A DNA stretch of 64,000 nucleotides, from positions 234,911,576 to 234,975,575 of the forward strand of contig NC_134357.1 in the NCBI RefSeq assembly GCF_048569485.1, in the 5' to 3' direction. The position numbers and the translations under genes are program-made. Positions 52,401-64,000 of this stretch are shown here, one piece after another. The DNA comes from Anomaloglossus baeobatrachus (Eukaryota; Chordata; Amphibia; Anura; Aromobatidae). Position 1 is the first letter of the stretch. The number at the start of each line of letters is the position of its first letter. Below the pieces are notes generated by a model. That model saw nothing but the letters and a program-made list of their open reading frames with translations. It was not told where the DNA came from and made no database searches.

Positions 52401-52780
52401 TGGGAGATAAGAAAATAGCTGCCAATGCTGGCTATGTGGCTTTCTTCTATGAAGGAATCTACATAGCCATAGCTTTCTTTTCTCCCTAAAAATGCCCAAA
52501 CGCATAAAATATAAAGCAACGTGGACATTACACATGCGTCTTTTCCTGCTTTTTTTCCCTACTCCATTGAAGTCAATTGGGGAAAAAAGCAGGAAAAACC
52601 GCAAAAACAATTGACATGTTGCTTCTTTTTTCAGCAAGAAAAAAAGCAACTGAAAAAGAAGCAACGTGGGCACAGCAAGTCCCGATTCTCATAGACTTTG
52701 CTGGGATGCTTTTTCCTTGCTTTTATTGATTAAAAAAAGGAATGAAAAACGCTGTAAAAACGCCCTGTGTGCACAAGGCC
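52294..52780. repeat. Right arm of the long inverted repeat
   Basis: Inverse of 44442-44918. It ends CCTGTGTGCACAAGGCC followed by TAA, which is also the left flank of the next small element. Confidence 0.85.
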
Positions 52781-52783
52781 TAA

Positions 52784-53216
52784 GGCTATGTGCGCACTTT
52801 GCTTTTTTAACCTGCTTTTACACTGCTTTTTCAACTGCAGCGTTTTCATGCCAAAATGCTTGCGTTATGCTGTTCAAGCAAAGTCAATGGGACATTGAGT
52901 TTTCTTGTACGCACTTTGTTGTTCAAAACGCTGTGTTTAATTTGCATAAAATTTGGGCAAAAACTCAGCGTTTAAAGAAGCAGCATGTCAATTGTTTTGC
53001 CATTTTGGCTGCGTTTCCCATCCATTCAATTTAATACAAAACTGCAGCGTTTCTTAAAGCACCGGAAAAGCACTAAGAACTCAAGAAAACCGCAAGGTGC
53101 GCATAGGCTACTTTCTTTGCATTTTACATGCATTTTTAAAGCCAAAAGCATTGTCCTTTCTGCCAGAGGATGCTTTTTGAACTGCAACTACATCCATGCA
53201 AAGTGCGCACATAGCC
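52784..53216. mobile_element. Small Harbinger-type element (433 bp)
   Basis: The ends GGCTATGTGCGCACTTTGC and GCAAAGTGCGCACATAGCC are perfect inverted copies flanked by TAA (52781-52783, 53217-53219). The interior is AT-rich and non-coding. Confidence 0.88.
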
Positions 53217-53229
53217 TAATAGGCGGCAG

Positions 53230-54150
53230 TCAGGAGCGGGAGGCAGCAGATGGACATCTGAAACCAGCCTCTCTCTCTCCAGAAGACCAGGATCGTGGAG
53301 GGGTGAGAGGGAGTAATAAAGATGGAGTCCCTAAGTGTGTCTGTGTATTTCTAATAAAGTATTTTTTCTCTTTCTGGTGTCTTTTTTTTTTTAACCTTTT
53401 ATTGGAGATTTTTAATGGCGAGCCTAACATTAAGAACCTCGGGCTTTATACCAGCTGGTAAAACAAAGCTGGTACTAACTTCTTATTACCCAGCATGCTA
53501 CCCGGCACCAGGGCCGCTGGAACAGATGGATACAGCGCCAGAAAATGGCACTTTTCTAAAAGCGCCATTTTCTGGGGCGGCTGTGGACTGCAATTCGCAT
53601 CGGGGGGGCCCATAAACCTTGTGCACCCTGCGCTGCGGATTCCAATCCCCAGCTGCCTAGTTGTACCTGACTGGACACAAAAATTGGGCAAAGCCCATGT
53701 CTTTTTCTTTTTTAATTATTTCATGAAATTCATTAAATAATTAAAAAAAAGGGCCTCCCTATACTTTTGGTTCCCAGCCGGCTACAAATAGGCAGCTAGG
53801 GGTTGGGGGCAGGCCGTATCTGCCTGCAGTACCTGGCTAGCATATAAAAATGCCCACGTCGTCTTTTTTTTTTAGTTTTTGGGCAAAAACGTAAAAAAAG
53901 GGCCTTCTCTGGATTTTCCATTGCCAGTGAAGGTAAGACCAAGCAGCGGGGGTTAACAGCCAGTAGCTGCTTGGGTTACCCTTAGCAATAGAAAATGCAG
54001 CGGGAGCCCACGCATTTTTTCTTTACCCCTAACCCTAGGGTTAGTGTTGTGTTTGGGGTTTGTTTTTTTTTAATGAATTTAAAAAAAAAAAAAATATCGA
54101 CATCGCCCACCGAGCACCCGAGAATTTTACTGCTTACTCATCCCTATTCC
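53230..54150. repeat. Dispersed block, relative of 46.3-47.0 kb
   Basis: Shares GAAGACCAGGATCG, TAATAAAGATGGAGTCCC, ACCAGCTGGTAAAACAAAGC and CATTTTCTGGGGCGGCTG with the 46.3-kb block in the same direction. It ends near GAGCACCCGAG...CTCATCCCTA (54110-54150), which looks like a hAT-type end. No gene. Confidence 0.6.
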
Positions 54151-54590
54151 TGACCACACAGCCAGCAGTACAAGTAATCAGATGACTCCAGTGTCGGCCG
54201 ATTACTTTTTCTGTATCCCCCTGCATACATCGCAGCGTGTGTGGGCTGTGAGGTCAGCTGAGTTCGGCCTGCACTGGAGTCAGCTGATCTGAACTCATAG
54301 AACAAGTAATCAGATCAGCTGACTCCAGTGTCAGCTGATTACTTATTCTGTGTCCTGCTGCATCCTGCGTCCTCAGCTGATCTGAACTCAGCTGAACTCC
54401 TGACCACACAGCCCGCACACAGTCACACGTGATCGGCAGCAGCCAGTGACTGTTGTTAACCTGCATCCATTGCAGCGTGTGCGATCTGTCAGATCATGAG
54501 TTCAGCTGACTCCAGTGCCGATAAATTCTGTGTCCCGCTGCAGATGGATCCAGTAAAATAACAACTGCGGTTGCATGCGGGCAAAAAAGC
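54151..54590. repeat. Short repeats with GATCAGCTGACTCCAGTGTC units
   Basis: Three or four related units combine AGCTGACTCCAGTG with CTGCATCC and CAGCGTGTG. No protein or ends were recognised. Confidence 0.5.
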
Positions 54591-54599
54591 GCTGATGTG

Positions 54600-55084
54600 G
54601 AAGCAGCCTTATTCTGTTTTTAGTAAACAGTATAATGATGTGCTTTATCAAAAGGCTATCTTGGGCTCATCTGTCCACAAGACGCTTACCAAGAAAGGTT
54701 TTGGCTTACTCACCTACATTTTGGCAAACTGTAGTCTAGTTTTTTTTATGTATGTGTGTCAGCAGTGAGGTCCTCCTGGGTCTCCTGCGATGACATTTGA
54801 ATGAAATGAAAACCTAACGGATAGTTAGCCCTAATGCTGATGCATCCTGGGCCTGCAGGACCGCTTGAATTTCTTTGGAACTTGATTGGGGATGTTTATT
54901 CACCATCTGGATTATTCTGCATTGCAAACTTTAATACATTTTTCTCCGCCATCTACATCCAGGGAGATTAGCTACAGCAATGAGTTGTAAATTTTTTGAT
55001 TATGTTGCACACTGTGGACAAAGGAACATCAAGATCTCTGAAGATGGACATGTAACCTTAAGATTGTTTAGTTTAAAAAAAAAA
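54600..55084 (-). mobile_element. Tc1-like transposon, downstream half
   Basis: Minus-strand translation gives R-D-L-D-V-P-L-S-T-V-C-N-I-I-K-K-F (about 54980-55030), then K-P-K-T-F-L-type and W-T-D-E-type sequence near 54640-54700. This is the helix-turn-helix through to the first catalytic region of a Tc1 transposase. Stops are present. The first 355 bases or so duplicate 60409-60770 on the far side of the DIRS-like element. Confidence 0.75.
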
Positions 55085-58000
55085 AAATCTTAATTACTCA
55101 CCGGTAATGGGATTTTCAATAGCCCATGACAGCACCACCTGAGAGATAGGTTCCGCCCACATCAGGACAGGAAACCCACTGATAAAAAGGCGGTACCTCT
55201 CCTCCACATCAGTAGGTTTTCAGAGCCAGAGAGGACCAACAAAACACAACAAACAGATTAATCATACCACCACCCAAGGAAAAACACCAATAACTAACAC
55301 TCCCCGAAGGGTGCCCACAACCAGTGAATAGGGGGGAACTAAGGGTGCTGTCATGGGCTATTGAAAATCCCATTACCGGTGAGTAATTAAGATTTTTCCC
55401 TGCCGCCAATGACAGCACCACCTGAGAGATTTATGTAGACCACCACCTTAGGGAGGGACCACCGCCTGTAAGACCCGTCTCCCAAAGAAAAGGTCAGTTG
55501 TGGAGGATAAGTCCAGCCTATAGTGCAGAAAGAAAGTACCAGGAGACGACCAAGTAGCCACCCGACAGATCTGGTCAATAGAGGCATCCGCTCTCTCTGC
55601 CCAAGACGTAGACACTGCTCTAGTGGAGTGCGCCCTTATGCCCTGAGGAGGAGTGGTGTGTTTAGCCAAGTATGCCAAACCGATGGCATCCCTGACCCAT
55701 CTGGCCAAGGTAGCCTTAGAAGCCCCATGCCCCCTGGAATGCCCCTGAAAAGTGACAAACAGGACCTGAGACTTCCTCCATTCCCTAGTCCTATCTAGGT
55801 ACGGTGATTAAGGCCCTCCGGACATCCAACGTGTGCAACCTAGCCTCTTTCTCGTTATGAGGGGGGTCACAGAGGGAAGGGAGCACGATTTCTTGGGACC
55901 GATGAAAGGGTTTAGAAACCTTGGGCAGGTAGAAGGGATCAGTCCGCAACACTACCCTATCATCCAGAATCTGGGTATAAGGGTGAAATACAGACAAGGC
56001 TTGGAGATCCCCCACCCGCCTGGCCGAGGTGAGTGCGACGAGGAGAAAAACCCTAAGTGACAACAGTTTGAGAGGGACCTCCCCTATGGGTTCTAACGGT
56101 GGCCCTGTGAGGGCATCCAACACTAAATTGAGGTCCCATGGGTGAACCCTGGGAGCCTGAACAGGTACAGACCTGGACTTAGATTTAATGAACCTGCAAA
56201 TCCACTCATTCTGTGCCAGACTACAATTAAACAGTTCCCCTAAGGCTGATACCTGCACCTTGAGCATACTGGTGGAGAGCCCCAATTCCAACCCCCTCTG
56301 GAGGAATTCTAGAATAGCCGAGATAGGAGGGGGGGGCCTCCGCCCGAGCCCCAGACTGAAGGAGAAAACGCTTCCAGACCCTCCCGTAAATGGCCGTGGT
56401 GACCGCTTTCCAACTGCGAAGAAGAGTGTCTATTAAGCCAGAGGAAAAACCCCGTCGAGTTAGCAGCCGCCGCTCAAACGCCAGGCCGTCAAATGGAGAG
56501 CCGGGTCCGGGGGGTGACGGACTTGGCCCTGGGAAAGGAGATGAGGGGCGTCCGGGAGAACCCAAGGATGCACCAGAGACAGTGTCCGCAGCCAGTAAAA
56601 CCATGCCCGCTTCAGAAGGGGGCGATGAGAATAACCTCCGCTCTGTCGTCCCGGATTTTCCGGAGAACCGAAGGCAGCAGGATCAGGGGAGGAAACGCGT
56701 ACAGGAAACCGTGAGACCAAGACATCTGGAACGCATCGAGGGCAACAGGATCGTCTCGGGGGTTGAGAGAGCAGAACCTGTCCACTTTCCGATTCGCCTT
56801 GGTAGCGAACAGGTCGAGAACAGGGACACCCCATAGAAGCGTGATCTTGCGAAAGACCTCCAGGTCTAAGGACCACTCTCCCTGACTGAGACCGTGCCGG
56901 CTGAGGAAGTCTGCCTCCTCGTTTTCTGTCCCCTTGATATGAAGAGCTGTTAAGGAGGAGAGATGTTGTTCGGCCAGCTGGAAGATGCGCATAGTCAGAG
57001 TCAGAAGAGAAGGGGATCTGGTGCCTCCCTGATGGTTGACGTACGCCACCGTCACCCTGTTGTCCGAAAGGATCCGAACATAGCGACCTCTCAAGAAGGG
57101 GAGGAACCCCTCTAGTGCCTTGAAAACCGCCATGAGTTCCCTGTAGTTGGAGGACTGTCTGACCAACTGAGCGTCCCAGGGACCCTGAAGCACCTGTTGG
57201 CGCAGATGGGCACCCCACCCCCAACGGCTGGCATCCGTGACTATAGTGTCCGTGACCGGGGAAAGCCAAGGAACCCCCATCCGGAGGTGAGAGGGGTCCT
57301 GCCACCAACCCAGGGAGTGCAAGGTGTTTGCAGACAGGGTCAATTTTTTCTCCAAACAGTCTCCAAACAGTCTCTGAAACCGAAGGACCTCCATCTGGCT
57401 GGAGGATTCTGGAACGCAGTTGGGACCACCATACTCCTGGGATGCAAGAGGTAAGAGTCCCGACCAGCGACATAGCCTGCCGTAAGGACATGCCTGGGCA
57501 ACTCCTTACGGAAGAGAGCAAGGACAAGATCCTGGTGACCTTGTCCTCTGGCAGGTGGCACAACTGGCTTGTGGAGTCCAAGACGAGACCCAGGAAGACT
57601 TGACATTGGAGAGGCTGGAGTCTGGACTTCTGCTGATTCACCACCCACCCCAGGCCTTCCAGGATGGTGATGACCCTGGTCACGTGAGCCGCACATAGAG
57701 ACTCCGACTGACCCACTATCAGGAGGTCGTCCAGATACGGAACGATCAATATGTCTTGTTCCCTGACATGTGCCATGACCTCCGCGAGGACTTTGGTGAA
57801 GATCCGTGGGGCCATGGAAAGCCCGAATGGCAGCGCTGCGAATTGGAAGTGTCTCAGCCTCCCGGAGACATGTAGTGCGAACCTGAGAAACCGCCGGTGA
57901 GACGGAAAAATAGGGATGTGATAATAGGCGTCCTTCAAGTCGAGGACCGCCATAAAACACTCTAGATACAACAGCCTGACAGTTGACTTCATGGTCTCCA

Positions 58001-60408
58001 TTTTGAAGGCTCGCTGCACCAGATGCAAATTCAGGTTCCTCAGGTTGAAGATGGTGCGGAAGGTGGAGTCCGGCTTCCGAACCAGAAACAGAGTGGAGTA
58101 AAAGCCGTCCCCTTCTTGTCCTATGGGGACCTCCTGAATGACTTTCCTTGAGAGGAGAGTCAGCACTTCTACTTCCAAGGCCATCTGCCGCTCTGGGGAC
58201 CGCAAGGATGTTATTATTAGAGACCTCCGAGGGGGTGAACTGAAGTCAAATTTTAACCCTTCCGCCACAATCTGAAGGAGCCACTTGTTGGAGGAGATCG
58301 CCTTCCAGGCATGGAGAAAGAGGGACAGCCGGCCCCCTACCTGATGACTGGCATCATTGGGAGGGTTTGTTCTTATTATCGGAGTGCTTGCCAAAGAGAA
58401 AGCCCGAGGTATTCTTTTTACGGTCCTTCCACTGATCTTGCGTTTTTTGGGACTTCTTTGTGAAAAACTGACGTCTCCGAAAGGGCCGGCTGCGAGAGGA
58501 CGCCACCGGGAAAACCGGAAACCCCTGTTTCTTATCGGATGCCTTAGTGAGGAGGTCGTCCAGGCCTGAGCCAAAAAGATAGGTACCTTCACAAGGCATG
58601 CTGCATAGCCGTCCCTTGGATTGGACATCACCCTTCCATTTTTTCAGCCAGAAGGCCCGACGCGCGGAATTGGAAAGCGCCGCCGACCTGGCGAAAAGTC
58701 TTAAGGAATCAACCGAGGCATCTGCCATAAAGGCTGCAGCACCCTGTATTAAGGGCAAGGACGAGATAATATCCTTTCTTGGAGTGTCATTTCTCAACTG
58801 GTCTTCTAATTGCTGAAGCCACACCATCAAAGACCGGGCAACGCAGGCGCTGGTCACGGCAGGGCGCAAGCCACCTGCTGTGGATTCCCAAGTTCCTCTC
58901 AGAAACCCATCAGCCTTCCTATCCAGCTGATCCTTAAGGTACTCTAAGTCCTCAAACGGCAAGGTAGTTGAGCGGGAAGCCTTGGCAATAGCGACATCAA
59001 TCTTCGGGGTTCTATCCCAGGAGGTAGACTCCTCCCCATCCACTGGGTACTTCCTTTTAAGGGAAGAGCTAAAATTCAATCTTTTGTCCACTTTTCTCCA
59101 CTGGTCAGCAATGAGACCCTGAACCTTCTGGGGAATAGGAAACCCCTTACGTTTTTTGGAATCCAAGCCCCCAAGCATGACATCCTGGGTAGATTCGGGC
59201 CCCCTGGGGTCCACCATTCCCATGGTCGAACGCACCGCCTTCACCAAGGGTCCCACGTCCGCAGTAGGGAAACAAGGACGACCACCTTCATCGGAAGAGG
59301 AGGAGGAGTCAGAATCGGAGGGTGAGGATCCCGAGGAGCCTGACGACCGAGAGTCATGAGCCGAACCCGCCGAGGTATCGGGAGTAGACAGCTTAGGATG
59401 ACGGGATTTCTTGCGTCTCTTGCCCCCCCTTAAGGGATTTAAGGGACTCCTGTACTTCTGCTCTGATAATGGAACGTAATTCAGACGAGAACCCTGGCCC
59501 TTCTTTGAGGAGGGTCTGTTGGATACAGCCTGCACATAGGGCCTTGGTGTAATCAGAAGATAGGGAGGATTGGCATATGGCACATTCCTTGTGACGCTGC
59601 TTGGAGGTACATTTTTTCTGTACCTAACAAGAGAGGGGACATGGAAACGGGGTCTTAGTAACACGGCTGACCACGAAGTTCACTCACCCCCACGACTCCT
59701 GGCAATACCGGATCAGGAGGCGGATTCTTATCTCCCTTGGACCTCTTGGGACCCACCGACCGAACGCTGCCTGGACTGGATACAGCATTCCTGGAACGAT
59801 CCCCTGAGCCGCGTTCTGAGCCACGCTGTGGCGACTCCTTGCGCTGCTCCTTGCTGCGGGGTGAATCTCCTCCCATAATGGAGAATAATGGAGGAGAAAA
59901 ACTCACCAGTCCCAGGCGCCGACCACATTTTAAACGGAGATCCCTCGTTACATGGGCGCCGCCATCTTGGATCCTAGTGCGCATGCGCACACCAGTCACT
60001 TCCTGGTCGCACTGCGCACGTCACCAGGGTACACACATCACTTCCGGCCAGAGCGTCCTGCTTCACTCCAGCGTGCTGCACAGCAGGGACAAGCCTTCCA
60101 GCGGCCGCCGTGAGTGCGCACATCCCTGGAGCGAAGCCGGGCCGAGCTCCCGCTCCAGGCCCGCGCCACATCGCCGCAGAGGTCTGAGACCGAGGGGGGG
60201 GGTGCATCCAGGCCCGAGCACCGGCTTCTGGTAAGTACCAGGCTTCCACACCGGGTCGGACCTGGGACAGCAATGGGTTGTCCATACCAGGACAGGAAAC
60301 CAAACTGATGTGGAGGAGAGGTACTGCCTTTTTATCAGTGGGTTTCCTGTCCTGATGTGGGCGGAACCTATCTCTCAGGTGGTGCTGTCATGGGCGGCAG
60401 GGAAAAAT
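55085..60408 (-). mobile_element. DIRS-like tyrosine-recombinase retroelement (fossil)
   Basis: A 5.3-kb element on the minus strand with inverted ends: AGAGATAGGTTCCGCCCACA near 55140 is mirrored near 60360. An internal region (about 55350-55430) is complementary to the ends, the DIRS layout. In coding order it has a Gag-like region (about 59660-58350), an RT with Y-L-D-D and RNase H (about 58630-56610), and a tyrosine-recombinase region (about 56600-55450). It looks close to whole, with a few breaks, and the near-identical ends suggest a fairly recent arrival. It sits inside a Tc1-like fossil. Confidence 0.82.
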
Positions 60409-60980
60409 TGAGCAAACTGTAGTCTAGCTTATTTATTTATGCGTGTCAGCAGTGAGGTCCTCCTGGGTCTCCTGCGATGACATTTGAATGAAATGAAAAC
60501 CTAACGGATAGTTAGCCCTAATGCTGATGCATCCTGGGCCTGCAGGACCGCTTGAATTTCTTTGGAACTTGATTGGGGATGTTTATTCACCATCTGGATT
60601 ATTCTGCATTGCAAACTTTAATACATTTTTCTCCGCCATCTACATCCAGGGAGATTAGCTACAGCAATGAGTTGTAAATTTTTCGATTATGTTGCACACT
60701 GTGGACAAAGGAACATCAAGATCTCTGAAGATGCACATGTAACCTTTAAGATTGTTTAAAGTTTAAAAAAAAAAATTGGTTCTCAAGTTTTCAGATTATT
60801 CTCTTCTACTCTCTGTACTCCATGCTGTGTGATGCCCACACAAAATGCTATGAAAAGATTTAGTCAACTTCTCCCTTTTTACCTGCTTTCAGCTATGGTT
60901 TCCATATTGCCCACATCTGTTACTTGCCAGAGAGGAGTTTGAACAAGCATCACATGCTTGAAACAATTTTAGAAAGGTGG
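60409..60980 (-). mobile_element. Tc1-like transposon, upstream half
   Basis: The same Tc1 copy continues on the far side of the DIRS-like element: duplicated helix-turn-helix sequence (60409-60770), then the N-terminus (M-E-Y-R-E near 60820) and an untranslated end with AAGCATCACATGCTTG (60945-60960), a palindrome near the terminal repeat. Stops are present. Confidence 0.72.
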
Positions 60981-61140
60981 CACCCTACTAACCAAAATCC
61001 ACAATGTTTGTCTGCTACTCCATCCTTCTCTGCACGATTCCTAAAGCTTAACATGGACAAAACTGAATTTATTATCTTTCCTCCTCTTCTCTCAACCCCT
61101 CCAACAAGCCTATCCATCAAAGTTGATGGCTGCTCACTGT
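60981..61140 (+). mobile_element. CR1/L2-like LINE fragment
   Basis: The plus strand encodes S-A-R-F-L-K-L-N-M-D-K-T-E-F-I-I-F-P-P (61030-61085), the conserved late-RT motif N-x-x-K-T-E of CR1/L2-type LINEs, and V-D-G-C-S-L-S-P-V. It is the same family as the 10-16 kb copy. It stops where the satellite begins. Confidence 0.7.
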
Positions 61141-61144
61141 CGCC

Positions 61145-64000
61145 AGTCTTGCAAAGGCTGGAGTTGAGGCAGTTTGGCTGCAGCTCGGCAGTATTATGTC
61201 AGGACTGACGTCTGCCCTGATGAAGCAGTATAGGCTGCAGTTGAGGCTGTTTGGCTACAGCTCGGCAGTATTATGTCACTAATGACGTCTGCTCTGATGA
61301 AGCAGTATAGGATGCAGTTGAGGCTGTTTGGCCGCAGCTCGGCAGTATTATGTCAGTACTGACGTCTGCTCTGATGAAGCAGTATAGGCTGCAGTTGAGG
61401 CAGTTTGGCTGCAGCTCGGCAGTATTATGTCAGTACTGACGTCTGCCCTGATGAAGCAGTATAGGCTGCAGTTGAGGCCGTTTGGCTGCAGCTCGGCAGT
61501 ATTATGTCAGCACTGACGTCTGCTCTGATAAAGCAGTATAGGCTGCAGTTGAGGCCGCTGTTTGGCCGCAGCTCGGCAGTATTATGTCAGTACTGACGAC
61601 TGCTCTGATGAAGCAGTATAGGCTGCAGTTGAGGCTGTTTGGCTGCAGCTCGGCAGTATTATGTCAGTACTGACGTCTGCCCTGATGAAGCAGTATAGGC
61701 TGCAGTTGAGGCCGTTTGGCTGCAGCTCGGCAGTATTATGTCAGCACTGACGTCTGCTCTGATAAAGCAGTATAGGCTGCAGTTGAGGCCGCTGTTTGGC
61801 CGCAGCTCGGCAGTATTATGTCAGTACTGACGTCTGCCCTGATGAAGCAGTATAGGCTGCAGTTGAGGCTGTTTGGCCGCAGCTCGGCAGTATTATGTCA
61901 GTACTGACGTCTGCCCTGATGAAGCAGTATAGGCTGCAGTTGAGGCTGTTTGGCTGCAGCTCGGCAGTATTATGTCAGTACTGACGTCTGCCCTGATGAA
62001 GCAGTATAGGCTGCAGTTGAGGCTGTTTGGCTGCAGCTCGGCAGTATTATGTCAGTACTGACGTCTGCCCTGATGAAGCAGTATAGGCTGCAGTTGAGGC
62101 CGTTTGGCTGTAGCTCGGCAGTATTATGTCAGTACTGACGACTGCTCTGATGAAGCAGTATAGGCTGCAGTTGAGGCCGTTTGGCTACAACTCGGCAGTA
62201 TTATGTCAGTACTGACGTCTGCTCTGATGAAGCAGTATAGGCTGCAGTTGAGGCTGTTTGGCTGCAGCTGGGCAGTATTATGTCAGTACTGACGTCTGCT
62301 CTGATGAAGCAGTATAGGCTGCAGTTGAGGCCGTTTGGCTGTAGCTCGGCAGTATTATGTCAGTACTGACGTCTGCTCTGATGAAGCAGTATAGGCTGCA
62401 GTTGAGGCTGTTTGGCTGCAGCTCGGCAGTATTATGTCAGTACTGACGTCTGCCCTGATGAAGCAGTATAGGCTGCAGTTGAGGCTGTTTGGCCACAGCT
62501 CGGCAGTATTATGTCAGTACTGACGTCTGCTCTGATGAAGCAGTATAGGCTGCAGTTGAGGCCGCAGTTTGGCTACAGCTCGGCAGTATTATGTCAGTAC
62601 TAACATCTGCTCTGATGAAGCAGTATAGGCTGCAGTTGAGGCTGTTTGGCTGCAGCTTGGCAGTATTATGTCAGTACTAACATCTGCTGTGATGAAGCAG
62701 TATAGGCTGCAGTTGAGGCTGTTTGGCTGCAGCTCGGCAGTATTATGTCAGTACTGACGTCTGCCCTGATGAAGCAGTATAGGCTGCAGTTGAGGCAGTT
62801 TGGCTGCAGCTCGGCAGTATTATGTCAGGACTGACGTCTGCTCTGATGAAGCAGTATAGGCTGCAGTTGAGGCCGTTTGGCTGCAGCTCGGCAGTTTTAT
62901 GTCAGTACTGACGTCTGCCCTGATGAAGCAGTTTAGGCTGCAGTTGAGGCCGTTTGGCTACAGCTCGGCAGTATTATGTCAGTACTGACGTCTGCTCTGA
63001 TGAAGCAGTATAGGCTGCAGTTGAGGCTGTTTGGCCACAGCTCGGCAGTATTATGTCAGTACTAACATCTGCTCTGATGAAGCAGTTTAGGCTGCAGTTG
63101 AGGCCGTTTGGCTGCAGCTCGGCAGTTTTATGTCAGTACTGACGTCTGCTCTGATGAAGCAGTATAGGCTGCAGTTGAGGCCGTTTGGCCGCAGCTCGGC
63201 AGTATTATGTCAGTACTGACGTCTGCTCTGATGAAGCAGTATAGGCTGCAGTTGAGGCTGTTTGGCTACAGCTCGGCAGTATTATGTCAGTACTGACGTC
63301 TGCTCTGATGAAGCAGTATAGGCTGCAGTTGAGGCTGTTTGGCTACAGCTCGGCAGTATTATGTCAGTACTGACGTCTGCCCTGATGAAGCAGTATAGGC
63401 TGCAGTTGAGGCAGTTTGGCTGCAGCTCGGCAGTATTATGTCAGTACTGACGTCTGCCCTGATGAAGCAGTATAGGCTGCAGTTGAGGCAGTTTGGCTGC
63501 AGCTCGGCAGTATTATGTCAGTACTGACGTCTGCTCTGATGAAGCAGTATAGGCTGCAGTTGAGGCAGTTTGGCTGCAGCTCGGCAGTATTATGTCAGTA
63601 CTGACGTCTGCCCTGATGAAGCAGTATAGGCTGCAGTTGAGGCTGTTTGGCCACAGCTCGGCAGTATTATGTCAGTACTGACGTCTGCTCTGATGAAGCA
63701 GTATAGGCTGCAGTTGAGGCCGCAGTTTGGCTACAGCTCGGCAGTATTATGTCAGTACTGACGTCTGCCCTGATGAAGCAGTATAGACTGCAGTTGAGGC
63801 TGTTTGGCTGCAGCTCGGCAGTATTATGTCAGTACTGACGTCTGCTCTGATAAAGCAGTATAGGCTGCAGTTGAGGCTGTTTGGCTGCAGCTCGGCAGTA
63901 TTATGTCAGTACTGACGTCTGCCCTGATGAAGCAGTATAGGCTGCAGTTGAGGCCGTTTGGCCGCAGCTCGGCAGTATTATGTCAGTACTGACGTCTGCC
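61145..64000. repeat. 77-bp satellite array, about 37 copies, runs off the window
   Basis: The unit includes GCAGTTGAGGCTGTTTGGCT, CAGCTCGGCAGTATTATGTC, AGTACTGACGTCTGC and CTGATGAAGCAGTATAG. Spacing is 77 bp, with occasional 80-bp units carrying an extra GCT or GCA after GAGGCC. Each unit holds the perfect 12-bp palindrome GTCAGTACTGAC. Copies differ at a few positions, and some groups of three units recur, hinting at higher-order structure. 77 is not a multiple of three and no frame is kept. Confidence 0.95.

Larger units (their letters stand above)
44442..52780. mobile_element. 8.3-kb interval bounded by ~480-bp inverted repeats
   Basis: The left arm begins GGCCTTGTGCCCACAGGG; the right arm ends with the matching inverse CCTGTGTGCACAAGGCC. 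The arms stay similar for about 480 bases at roughly 95% by eye. Flanks are TTA on the left and TAA on the right, so a clean target duplication is not shown. The loop holds a Harbinger-type element, a palindromic block, a Penelope-like element and short tandem modules. The simplest reading is a long-arm foldback element loaded with later insertions. Confidence 0.65.

Noticed and set aside
61145-64000. Hammerhead-like CTGATGA with an AGC/GCT stem in each satellite unit
   Set aside because: The required GAAA strand is GCAG in all units I read, so the core is not formed.
61145-64000. CRISPR-like array
   Set aside because: Units are contiguous tandem copies with no unique spacers, in eukaryotic DNA.

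Overview
The window looks like intron-rich, repeat-dominated DNA from a large vertebrate genome, most likely an anuran amphibian. The evidence is the mix of elements: Tc1/mariner copies, hAT elements with 8-bp target duplications, many small elements flanked by TAA/TTA, a Helitron, L1/Tx1-like and CR1/L2-like LINEs, a Penelope-like element (PLE) with a GIY-YIG nuclease, a DIRS-like element and a solo LTR. The small-element families resemble frog repeats known to me from memory. No database was searched, so the taxon is an inference. There are no prokaryotic genes, rRNAs, tRNAs or CRISPR arrays that I can support.

The one host-like gene lies on the minus strand. I assembled it by eye from seven exons (41601 down to 8449, about 33 kb). 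Every junction has consensus-like GT/AG ends and compatible phase, and the total is exactly 556 codons, i.e. 555 residues plus stop. The predicted protein has a basic N-terminus, two short acidic exons like those that precede zinc fingers in amphibian C2H2 genes, a MADF DNA-binding domain, a BESS-like motif and a long Ser/Pro/Tyr-rich tail. This would be a chimeric MADF-BESS transcription factor. Its introns hold most of the mobile elements left of 41 kb.

Layout. 1-8.4 kb: L1/Tx1 ORF1, Tc1-like fossils and small elements. 8.4-16.8 kb: exons 7 to 4 of the gene, with a LINE interrupted by a mariner and small elements in intron 5. 17.7-23.9 kb: a 6.2-kb hAT element with a perfect 8-bp target duplication, a broken transposase and a 232-bp tandem array grown from the end of its own coding sequence. 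25-29 kb: a terminal-inverted-repeat element, two inverted foldback elements, and exon 3. 29.4-30.3 kb: solo LTR. 32.9-38.8 kb: small elements and a Helitron with a 19-bp minisatellite. 39-40.5 kb: L1 ORF2 remains. 41.4-41.6 kb: exons 2 and 1. 42.4-44.4 kb: small elements and a Tc1-like piece. 44.4-52.8 kb: an 8.3-kb interval bounded by 480-bp inverted repeats, holding a PLE with a long intact RT/GIY-YIG frame and a hammerhead-like motif. 54.6-61 kb: a Tc1-like fossil split by a DIRS-like element and flanked by 350-bp direct repeats. 61.1-64 kb: a 77-bp satellite running off the window.

The mobile elements do not work together as a system. They record serial insertion. The strongest candidates for something undescribed are the chimeric MADF-BESS gene, the hAT with its self-derived tandem tail, and the PLE-bearing inverted-repeat interval.
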